Positions 8,230-13,864 of a DNA stretch of 23,354 bases are shown piece after piece. Each line of letters begins with the position of its first letter. Position 1 is the first letter of the stretch. The DNA is taken from positions 1 to 23,354 of the forward strand of contig JBKPOY010000069.1 of NCBI GenBank assembly GCA_046733295.1, read 5' to 3'. The stretch comes from 13-2-20CM-68-14 sp046733295 (GTDB lineage Bacteria; Actinomycetota; Thermoleophilia; Gaiellales; Gaiellaceae). The notes beneath the pieces are model-generated. The model did no database searches. It worked only from the letters and a program-made list of their open reading frames with translations, and had not been told where the DNA came from. The position numbers and the translations under genes are program-made.

Positions 8230-9137
8230 CAGAGGGCCTCGAAGGCGCCCAGCCGGCGTGCGACGACGAGGTAGATCCCCATCACGATCACGGGCACCGT
8301 TGCGAAGGCAGCGGCGAAGGGCACGTCCGGCTGGCCGACTTTCTCCTCCACGATGTTGCCGATGAAGCTCGAGCCTGCGCCACCCACGAGCGCCGGCGTG
8401 ATGAAGTCGCCGAGGGTGAGCGAAAACGTGAAGATCGACCCTGCGACGATTCCGGGAAGCGCGAGCGGCAGGATGACCGAGCGCAGCGTTCGCGATCCCT
8501 TCGCGCCGAGGTCCTGAGACGCCTCCAGGTAGCTGTCCGGAATGCGCTCGAGTGCCGCGTAGACCGGGAGGATCATGAACGGGAGCCAGACATACGAGAA
8601 GACGATCCACATCGCGGTGTTCGTGTACGCGAGGTTCGCGTCGGGCAGGCCGATGCCGTTCAGCGCCCAGTTGAGAGCGCCGTTCTTCGCCAGGATCGTC
8701 CGCCACGCGTAGATCCGGACGAGGTAGCTCGACCAGAGCGGTAACAGGACGAGGATGAAGAGCATGGCGCGGACACGGCGGGAGGCGAACCGCGCCATGA
8801 AGTAGGCAAGGGGAAAGGCGAGCAGGACGTCCGTGACGGTCACCGCGGCGGCGAGCCCGATCGTGCGGGCGGTGATTCGCCAGTAGGTGTGGTCGTTCCA
8901 CAGCGTTCGAAAGTTGTCGAGGGTCCAGTCGTGGATCACCTGGGCGGTGAACGCATCGATCTGCCAGAACGCCGAGATGAACAGCGAGACGAGCGCGCCG
9001 ACATAGACGACCGTGAACGCGAGCACGGGTGCGGCCAGGAGCAACGCCGCCTTCAGCCATGGCCGCCGCCAGAGCGCGGCGGACAGACGGAGGCGGGCGC
9101 CCCGGAACGGAGCGCCCGCCTCGGCTAGCTCAGCCAC
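8229..9137 (-). CDS. potB: Polyamine-type ABC transporter permease, PotB-like (system 2)
   Basis: Permease partner of system 2, 302 residues, with an N-terminal cytoplasmic extension of about 28 residues before the first helix (29-57). Further helices are at about 90-116, 123-142, 172-195, 226-246 and 276-294. The EAA loop at 205-224 is EASQDLGAKGSRTLRSVILP, complete. The start is GTG 9137, three bases after the potD stop; no ATG lies nearby in frame. The stop overlaps the potC ATG. By family it forms the channel with PotC. Confidence 0.92.
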   Translation of the reverse strand: MAELAEAGAPFRGARLRLSAALWRRPWLKAALLLAAPVLAFTVVYVGALVSLFISAFWQIDAFTAQVIHDWTLDNFRTLWNDHTYWRITARTIGLAAAVTVTDVLLAFPLAYFMARFASRRVRAMLFILVLLPLWSSYLVRIYAWRTILAKNGALNWALNGIGLPDANLAYTNTAMWIVFSYVWLPFMILPVYAALERIPDSYLEASQDLGAKGSRTLRSVILPLALPGIVAGSIFTFSLTLGDFITPALVGGAGSSFIGNIVEEKVGQPDVPFAAAFATVPVIVMGIYLVVARRLGAFEAL

Positions 9138-9140
9138 GGG

Positions 9141-10340
9141 TCACCCGGTGACCTGGGTCCACGCTTTCTGCCAGGCGTTGTAGTCCATGCAGTCGTCGTT
9201 GCCGTCGCCGCAGTCGGCGATCGGCGTCTTCCAGAACTTGATCGTGTCGTAGTAGTCGAGCGGCTCGTTCAGGTGGTACTTGGCGCACGAGCCGGCCTCG
9301 ATCTTGTTCATGAACGGACACGCCTTGGGGTTGACCGGGGTCTCGCCGAAGACGAGCGCCTGCTGCGCCTGCACCTGCGGGGTCGTCACGTGCTTCATCC
9401 AGAGGTACGCGCAGTTGGGGTGCGGCGCCTTCTTCGCCAGCATCCACGTGTCCGCCCAGCCGGTCGCACCGTCCGACGGGATGACCTCCTTGACCGGCAC
9501 GTTCTTCGCCTGCAGAGCGAGGGTGTCGACCGGCCAGATCGCGCCGAGCGCGACGTCGCCGTTCGCGAACGCCGCCCGGCCGTCGGTGTCGTAGTTCCAG
9601 TACAGCTTCACAAGCTTCCGCTGCTCCTTGAGCAGCGCGATGGTCGCGTCGAACTGCTTCTTATTCAGCTCGTACGGATCCTTGATCCCGAGATCCGGCT
9701 TCGAGTGCATCAGGTAGAAGGCCGCGTCCGCGATCTGGATCGGGTTGTTCGGGATCGTGATCTGGCCCTTGTACTTCGCGTCGTAGAGCGCGCCCCACTC
9801 GGTCGGGCCGGGCTTGATCTTCGTCGTGTTGTAGAGCAGCACGTTCGGGCCCCACTGGAGCGAGACGCCGTAGTGCTTGCCGTCCTGCGTGTTGTGAGCG
9901 GGCGACTTGAAGATCGGGATGAAGTCGTTCCAGCTCGGGATCAGGTCGACGTTGACCTCCTTGACGTCGCCTCCCTTGATCATCCGGAGGCTGGCGTCGC
10001 CGGACGCTGAGACGAGATCCCACTGGCCGCCGCCGCCGCCACCGCCGGCGCGCATGAGCGCGACCATCTGGTTCGATGAGCCGGCGTCCTTGCGGTGGAT
10101 CTTGCAGCCCGTCTTCTGCTCGAAGCTCTTCGCGAATTTCGGGTCCGAGTAGTAGGGCCACTCGATCAGGTTCAGGGCGCCTTCGCCCTTTCCGATCGAC
10201 GTCGGCAGGTTCGACGACGACTTCTCGGTAGACGACGACTTTTCGCTCCCACCGCCGCAGCCGGCAGCGACGATCGCGAGTGCCGCTGTCAGCAGGGCGA
10301 GGACCGCGCACGACAGGCGGCGGTTCCGGGCTCGGCTCAT
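9141..10340 (-). CDS. potD: Polyamine-type ABC transporter substrate-binding lipoprotein, PotD-like, Sec signal (system 2)
   Basis: Binding protein of system 2, 399 residues. A basic N-terminus (RARNRR), a hydrophobic core (12-26) and a lipobox IVAAGC (C28) mark a Sec-type lipoprotein, followed by a Ser/Lys-rich linker. PotD-like landmarks are LNLIEWPYYSD (57-67), YGVSLQWGPNVLLYN (157-171) and GDVALGAIWPVD (261-272). Two oddities: a run of seven glycines (99-105) just before QWDLVSASGD, where relatives usually have a short turn, and six cysteines in the mature part (79, 310, 341, 352, 377, 384), five in the last 90 residues, which suggests disulfides outside the cell. ATG 10340 overlaps the potA stop (ATGA); the in-frame extension to 10397 is inside potA. 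The ligand is not determined. Confidence 0.9.
   Translation of the reverse strand: MSRARNRRLSCAVLALLTAALAIVAAGCGGGSEKSSSTEKSSSNLPTSIGKGEGALNLIEWPYYSDPKFAKSFEQKTGCKIHRKDAGSSNQMVALMRAGGGGGGGQWDLVSASGDASLRMIKGGDVKEVNVDLIPSWNDFIPIFKSPAHNTQDGKHYGVSLQWGPNVLLYNTTKIKPGPTEWGALYDAKYKGQITIPNNPIQIADAAFYLMHSKPDLGIKDPYELNKKQFDATIALLKEQRKLVKLYWNYDTDGRAAFANGDVALGAIWPVDTLALQAKNVPVKEVIPSDGATGWADTWMLAKKAPHPNCAYLWMKHVTTPQVQAQQALVFGETPVNPKACPFMNKIEAGSCAKYHLNEPLDYYDTIKFWKTPIADCGDGNDDCMDYNAWQKAWTQVTG
10026..10046 (-). repeat. Glycine-codon run inside the system 2 potD
   Basis: Seven successive glycine codons (GGC with one GGT) encode G99-G105 of the binding protein. Such short trinucleotide tracts can expand or contract; here it lies in a probable surface loop. 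Confidence 0.7.
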
Positions 10341-11425
10341 GCGTTCTCCTCCTCTTCGGGTTGCCCCTTGGTCTCGATTGCGTGTTCTGGGCTCCACTCC
10401 AGGAGGACTCTCCGCCCACGCGCGTCGAGCGCCTCCGTCGACGATGTCTCGAGGTTCTGCCGAACGACGACGAGCTCGCCTCCGTCGTCGAGATCGACGA
10501 TGTAACGGGTGAACATGCCGGCGTAGACGACGTCGCGGATTCGGCCCGCCGCCGCGTTGTCGTCATCACGCCGGAGGCCGCCGGCCTCGGTCATCCGGAT
10601 CTTCTCCGGCCTGACGGTGAAGTTCTGACCGGCCCTCCTGAGGACGTTCGAGGCGCCGACGAAGCCGGCCACGAACGCGTTCGTGGGGCGCTCGTAGACG
10701 TCGGCGGGCGAGCCGACCTGCTCGATCCGCCCCTCGTTGAACACGGCGAGGCGGTCGCTCATCGTCAGCGCCTCCTCCTGGTCGTGGGTGACGTACACGA
10801 ACGTGATCCCGACCTCGCGCACGGCGCGCTGGATCCGTTTCAACTCGATCTGCATCTCCTGCCGCAGCTTCAGATCGAGGGCGCCGAGCGGCTCGTCGAG
10901 CAGCAGCACCTGTGGATGGTTGACGAGCGCGCGGGCGAGCGCGACCCGCTGCCGCTGACCGCCCGAGAGCTGGATCGGCTTGCGGTCGCCGAGTCCGGGC
11001 AGCTGGACGATCTTCAGGATCTCGTCGACCCGCAGCCGCCGCTCCTTGCGGGCCATGCCCTTGACCCGCAAGCCGTAACCGACGTTCTCGGCCACGGTCA
11101 TGTGCGGGAAGAGCGCGTAGTCCTGGAAGACCGTGTTCACGTCTCGGGCGTACGGCGGTCGGCGCGTGACGTCCCGGCCGGAGAGCTCGATCCGCCCGGC
11201 GTCGGGCTGCTCGAAGCCTGCGATCAGCCGGAGCGTGGTCGTCTTGCCCGAGCCCGAGGGACCGAGCAGCGTGAAGAACTCCCCGCTGCCGACCTCGAGG
11301 TCGACGCCGTCGACGGCCGCCACCTCGCCGTAGGACTTCCGGACGTCCACGAGGCGAACGTCGGGTACGTCGGCACCCGCCGGGCGTGGTGCGCTCCCGG
11401 CCGCAGCGTGTTCCTTAATCGCCAC
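10337..11425 (-). CDS. potA: Polyamine-type ABC transporter ATPase, PotA-like (system 2)
   Basis: ATPase of 362 residues and first gene of the second operon. Walker A is GPSGSGKT (55-62), Q101 in VFQDYALFPH, signature LSGGQ (153-157), Walker B VLLLDEP (173-179) and switch His214. The C-terminal region carries a TOBE-type domain (FTVRPEKIRM). GTG 11425 is the only start available: a TAA lies five codons upstream in frame, and no ATG, GTG or TTG lies between. There is little Shine-Dalgarno complementarity, and a candidate -10 lies 12 bases upstream, so a nearly leaderless mRNA is possible. It is clearly diverged from the system 1 ATPase, so the two operons are not a recent duplication. Confidence 0.94.
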   Translation of the reverse strand: MAIKEHAAAGSAPRPAGADVPDVRLVDVRKSYGEVAAVDGVDLEVGSGEFFTLLGPSGSGKTTTLRLIAGFEQPDAGRIELSGRDVTRRPPYARDVNTVFQDYALFPHMTVAENVGYGLRVKGMARKERRLRVDEILKIVQLPGLGDRKPIQLSGGQRQRVALARALVNHPQVLLLDEPLGALDLKLRQEMQIELKRIQRAVREVGITFVYVTHDQEEALTMSDRLAVFNEGRIEQVGSPADVYERPTNAFVAGFVGASNVLRRAGQNFTVRPEKIRMTEAGGLRRDDDNAAAGRIRDVVYAGMFTRYIVDLDDGGELVVVRQNLETSSTEALDARGRRVLLEWSPEHAIETKGQPEEEENA

Positions 11426-11436
11426 TACTCGTTGCG

Positions 11437-11466
11437 ATTATCAACCGGCTGCGCGACCTTGCACAA
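11437..11466 (-). promoter_or_regulatory. Candidate promoter of the second polyamine operon
   Basis: On the minus strand TTGTGC (11466-11461), an 18-base spacer and GATAAT (11442-11437). Transcription would begin about five bases before the GTG. The shared palindrome sits about 65 bp upstream of that point, a position typical for activation. Confidence 0.4.
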
Positions 11467-11488
11467 TGACGTGGCGGTTGTGTCTATC

Positions 11489-11501
11489 CTCGCATTGCGA
11501 G
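11489..11501. promoter_or_regulatory. 13-bp palindrome identical to the one at lrp, candidate operator
   Basis: CTCGCATTGCGAG, a perfect inverted repeat centred on 11495 and the exact reverse complement of the element at 5713-5725. It lies between divergent potA (64 bp from its GTG) and the CARDB gene (8 bp from its ATG), so it could affect either. A matching half-site (TTGCGA, 11432-11437) lies 63 bp away, towards potA. Confidence 0.6.
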
Positions 11502-11509
11502 AATTCCGT

Positions 11510-11971
11510 ATGGGGAGTCGCTGGAAGATCTCGATCCGTGTGGCCGGGCTCGGCCTCGTGGCGCTGGCGCTCGCGGCGGGTGCGAGCGCGCGACCACAGG
11601 CTCGCCCCGACCTCGTCGAGGCGAAGCTCTCGAACCCGCCTGACACCGCCCCAGCCGGCGAGCGGTTCATGGTCACCGACCGCGTGCGCAACCGCGGCGG
11701 CGCCGCGGCGCGCCGCTCGACGAGCGCGTACTACCTGATAGGCACGAAGCGGTTCTCCGTCGGATTCCGCCTGGTCAGGCGGCTCGGCGTCGGCAAGACG
11801 AACGTCGGCTCGTCGTTCGTGGTCATTCCGCCCTCCGCGCCGGCCGGTTTCTACCGGCTGCGCGTCTGCGCCGACGCCCGGCACGTCGTCCGCGAGGCCA
11901 GCGAGTCGGACAACTGCCGCTATGCGGCCCGCAAGCTCCGCGTCACCAAGCCCAAGCCACCGCCGATCTAG
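11510..11971 (+). CDS. Secreted CARDB-domain protein (first of tandem pair)
   Basis: Exported protein of 153 residues. The N-terminus (MGSRWKISIRVAG...) is a Sec signal with a hydrophobic core (11-24) and a probable cleavage after an Ala-rich ASA segment. The rest is one CARDB-type beta-sandwich (about 33-145) with family landmarks DLVEAKLSNPP, VRNRGG, STSAYYL and YRLRVCADA, and the ESDNC motif near the end. The two cysteines (in RVCAD and SDNC) probably form a disulfide. The tail is Lys/Pro-rich (KPKPPPI). The function of CARDB domains in bacteria is poorly defined; they resemble Ig-like adhesion modules. The ATG at 11510 is chosen because the signal peptide starts there; a GTG at 11471 is possible. 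The next gene encodes a paralogue of equal length, eight bases downstream. Confidence 0.75.
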   Translation: MGSRWKISIRVAGLGLVALALAAGASARPQARPDLVEAKLSNPPDTAPAGERFMVTDRVRNRGGAAARRSTSAYYLIGTKRFSVGFRLVRRLGVGKTNVGSSFVVIPPSAPAGFYRLRVCADARHVVREASESDNCRYAARKLRVTKPKPPPI

Positions 11972-11978
11972 GACGCCG

Positions 11979-12440
11979 GTGCGCCAGGCGATTGCGTTCG
12001 GAGCGATTCTCGTGCTCGCGACGGCCGGAGCCGCACCGGGCTCACGACAGGCCCGGCCGGATCTTGTCCAGGGCAAGGTCTCGACTCCTCCGAGCACGGT
12101 CGGGGCCGGGGCGAGCTTCAAGCTGAACGATCTCGTCCGCAACCGTGGCGGCGTCCGGGCCGGCGCCTCGACGACGCGCTACTACCTCGACACCGCGCGC
12201 ATCGGCAGCCGCCGCGTGCCCGCACTCCGGCCGCGCAAAGCCTCGACGGGCTCGGCGATCGTGACGATCCCCGCGGACACGAAGGCCGGGACGTATCGGG
12301 TCCGCGTCTGCGCCGACGCGGCGAGGAAGGTCAGAGAGACCAACGAGCGGAACAACTGCCGCGCGGCTGACAGGCCGCTCACCGTCACGGACTTCGTCCC
12401 GCCGCCCCCGCCTCCGCCGCCTCCGCTCGAGACCGGCTGA
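11979..12440 (+). CDS. Secreted CARDB-domain protein (second of tandem pair), polyproline tail
   Basis: A paralogue of the preceding protein and also exactly 153 residues. GTG 11979 has a good Shine-Dalgarno (AGGA, five bases upstream) and begins VRQAIAFGAILVLATAGAA, a compact signal peptide; the longer in-frame version from 11922 has no signal and overlaps the upstream gene. CARDB landmarks are DLVQGKVSTPP, VRNRGG, STTRYYL, TIPADTKAGTYRVRVCADA and NERNNC, with the same two cysteines as its neighbour. It ends in nine consecutive prolines and LETG. That tail is not a sortase signal, since neither LPxTG nor a membrane segment follows. The role is unknown; both proteins were probably made by tandem duplication and are translated together. 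Confidence 0.72.
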   Translation: MRQAIAFGAILVLATAGAAPGSRQARPDLVQGKVSTPPSTVGAGASFKLNDLVRNRGGVRAGASTTRYYLDTARIGSRRVPALRPRKASTGSAIVTIPADTKAGTYRVRVCADAARKVRETNERNNCRAADRPLTVTDFVPPPPPPPPPLETG

Positions 12441-12456
12441 GCCCTCGCGGGCCCCG

Positions 12457-12609
12457 TCAATGCGGCGAGCAGTCGTCGCCCTCGCAGCAGCCGAGCTTGA
12501 ACGCGCAACGCGGACACTGCCACGTCTGGTGGCGCCACTCCATCGACGCGCCGCAGCGGAGGCAGCTCTCGGCGGCCTCCGCGTCGGCTCTCGGCTCGGG
12601 CTTGGTCAC
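12457..12609 (-). CDS. Cysteine-rich zinc-ribbon microprotein
   Basis: A 50-residue reading frame from GTG 12609 with GGAAG four bases upstream. The sequence has CLRC (16-19) and CPRC (32-35) knuckles separated by twelve residues including WRHQTWQ, the spacing of a small zinc ribbon. A second cysteine group follows, CC (41-42) and C47, with His50 at the end, which could hold another metal. The first 14 residues are charged and probably disordered. It lies 29 bases after the BON-domain gene on the same strand and converges with the second CARDB gene (16 bases apart). I do not recognise a named family. Its cysteine pattern and Shine-Dalgarno argue that it is real. Confidence 0.65.
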   Translation of the reverse strand: MTKPEPRADAEAAESCLRCGASMEWRHQTWQCPRCAFKLGCCEGDDCSPH

Positions 12610-12638
12610 GCTTCCAGCATAGGAGCGTGTCCGGACGA

Positions 12639-13082
12639 CTACTCGGCCTTGGCCGGCGCCTCCTCACCCGGCAGGTGGAGGAGGACTTCGACGCCCTGCA
12701 CGCCCTGGACGCCACGGGCCTTCGCCTCGAGATCCTGGATCAGGTTGCGCTCCTCGACCTCGCCGCGCAGGTAGACGACGCCGTCCTCTGCGTTGACGTT
12801 GATCTTTCCCTTCGGAACGTCGGCGCCGCGGAAGATCTCGGTCTCGACCTTGCGCGCCAACGTGACGTCGTCCGGCTGGGGCTTCTCCTGCTCCTTGCGA
12901 TGGATCGCCTTCTGGGTCAGCCCCTGCGCCTGGGCGGCCACGCCCCGACGCCGCTGCTCGGCCCGGCGGGCGTACTTCGCGGCCTTCTTGATGGCGGTCT
13001 GACGGCGGCCGCGGCCGTTGTCAGGGTCGAAGAAATAGGCAATCGCGGCTCCGATCGCTCCTGCGAGGACGAATAGCGGCAT
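12639..13082 (-). CDS. Membrane-anchored BON-domain protein
   Basis: Protein of 147 residues. The N-terminus is a single hydrophobic, glycine-zipper-like helix (FVLAGAIGAAIAYFF, 4-18) followed by DPDNGRGRR and a long basic, probably helical region (22-66). Residues about 70-140 form a BON domain (alpha-beta fold) with DDVTLARKVETEIF, then GKINVNAEDGVVYLRGEV and VQGVEVLLHLP. BON domains are thought to bind phospholipid or cell-envelope surfaces (OsmY, secretins). ATG 13082 has GGGAG upstream. The long basic linker suggests that it bridges membrane and a polyanion, but that is inference. Confidence 0.8.
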   Translation of the reverse strand: MPLFVLAGAIGAAIAYFFDPDNGRGRRQTAIKKAAKYARRAEQRRRGVAAQAQGLTQKAIHRKEQEKPQPDDVTLARKVETEIFRGADVPKGKINVNAEDGVVYLRGEVEERNLIQDLEAKARGVQGVQGVEVLLHLPGEEAPAKAE

Positions 13083-13184
13083 CGATCGATCTCCCTTGCT
13101 TCGAGGACAATTCGCGTGGGGCTACCCGAACGCCCCCGCGCCAAACTACCCTCTACCGGGCGCCGCGCAGGTACAAGTCGGAAT

Positions 13185-13209
13185 CGCGGAAAGTCGAGGT
13201 ATTTCCGCG
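13185..13209 (-). terminator. Stem-loop after the acidic 105-residue gene
   Basis: Perfect 8-bp arms CGCGGAAA (13185-13192) and TTTCCGCG (13202-13209) around a nine-base loop, eight bases beyond the stop codon at 13217. Only a weak T-containing stretch follows on the minus strand. The rest of 13083-13216 shows nothing else recognisable. Confidence 0.55.
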
Positions 13210-13216
13210 GCCGAGG

Positions 13217-13534
13217 CTAGTCGCCCCAGTCGAAATCGCGCGACCGAGTCCAGAGCCCGTCGTGGGCTTCCACGACCTGCTCGTCGTCCGCCTCGTCTTC
13301 ACCAGGCCACTTGAGAGCGATCGTGGACTCGGCGGGGATGGCCGGCTCCGTGCCGTCCATCGTGTCCTCGATCCTGGCCTGCTCCTCGGTCTTGAACAAC
13401 GGATGGTTGTTGAACGGATCCTCGTTCTTGTAGCGGTCGAGCGGCAACTCGTTGTCGAGCTCCGAGTTGCGCTCCTTCAGATCGAGGTGATCCTGGATCA
13501 CCTGTGTGAAAAGCGACGTGGTGTCTACCGGCAT
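13217..13534 (-). CDS. Acidic hypothetical protein, 105 residues
   Basis: No family recognised. ATG 13534 follows a strong Shine-Dalgarno (GGAGGAAG), and a plausible promoter lies 43 bases further upstream, so expression is likely. The protein is soluble with no signal peptide or membrane segment. It starts with an amphipathic helix (TSLFTQVIQDHLDLKERNSELDNELP), then a segment rich in Asn/Asp and Pro (DRYKNEDPFNNHPLF) and a very acidic C-terminal half ending DFDWGD. The amino-acid mix (many Asn, Asp, Phe and Ile for so GC-rich a genome) is typical of a real, selected protein rather than a chance frame. A stem-loop follows the stop. Confidence 0.72.
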   Translation of the reverse strand: MPVDTTSLFTQVIQDHLDLKERNSELDNELPLDRYKNEDPFNNHPLFKTEEQARIEDTMDGTEPAIPAESTIALKWPGEDEADDEQVVEAHDGLWTRSRDFDWGD

Positions 13535-13576
13535 CTTCCTCCGATCGTCGATTGGGGCCTTACCAAACGGGGCCGG

Positions 13577-13604
13577 ATTGTAACGACATCAACTGACGAA
13601 GCAA
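13577..13604 (-). promoter_or_regulatory. Candidate sigma70-type promoter for the acidic 105-residue gene
   Basis: On the minus strand TTGCTT (13604-13599), a 16-base spacer and TACAAT (13582-13577), a near-consensus -10 in a locally AT-richer patch. It would give a leader of roughly 35 bases before ATG 13534, including the GGAGGAAG ribosome site. Confidence 0.5.
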
Positions 13605-13641
13605 CAACGTGGCGATTCGGTCGAGTCGCTAGGATGCTGCG

Positions 13642-13854
13642 ATGTCGCGCTTCGGGAAGCTGACCGGTCGTGCCGGGCCGGTCGGCTTGGCGCTCACCGC
13701 GTGGGACATCTGGCGCCGGATTCCGGTCGCACAGCGGCAGCAGCTCATGCGCCAGGCTCGACGGTACGGCCCGATGGTTTTGCGCGAGCTCTACAAGCAC
13801 GGCCCGACCGTCGCGCGGCACATCGCTTCCCAGCGCCGCAACCGCCGCCCCTGA
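13642..13854 (+). CDS. Small basic hypothetical protein, 70 residues
   Basis: ATG 13642 is preceded by AGGA seven bases upstream; the same bases (TAGGAT) could instead be a -10 for a leaderless mRNA. The product is strongly basic (many Arg, few acids), with helical stretches GLALTAWDIWRRIP (15-28) and AQRQQLMRQARRYGPMVLRELYKHG (30-54), and ends QRRNRRP. There is no clear membrane span. It is divergent from the acidic 105-residue gene and converges with sucA, eleven bases between the two stops. No family recognised; a nucleic-acid- or membrane-surface-binding peptide would fit the charge but is a guess. Confidence 0.55.
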   Translation: MSRFGKLTGRAGPVGLALTAWDIWRRIPVAQRQQLMRQARRYGPMVLRELYKHGPTVARHIASQRRNRRP

Positions 13855-13864
13855 CGCTGAGAGC

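Noticed and set aside
10021..10060. GCC-rich tract as a microsatellite or regulatory repeat
   Set aside because: It is inside potD2 and encodes a glycine run; too short and interrupted for an independent repeat element.
12372..12440. LETG at the end of the second CARDB protein as a sortase signal
   Set aside because: Neither LPxTG consensus nor a hydrophobic segment and basic tail follows; the protein simply ends there.
12607..12620. Four-codon leader peptide (ATG CTG GAA GCG TGA) overlapping the zinc-ribbon start
   Set aside because: Too short and can arise by chance; the GGAAG within it better serves as the ribosome site.
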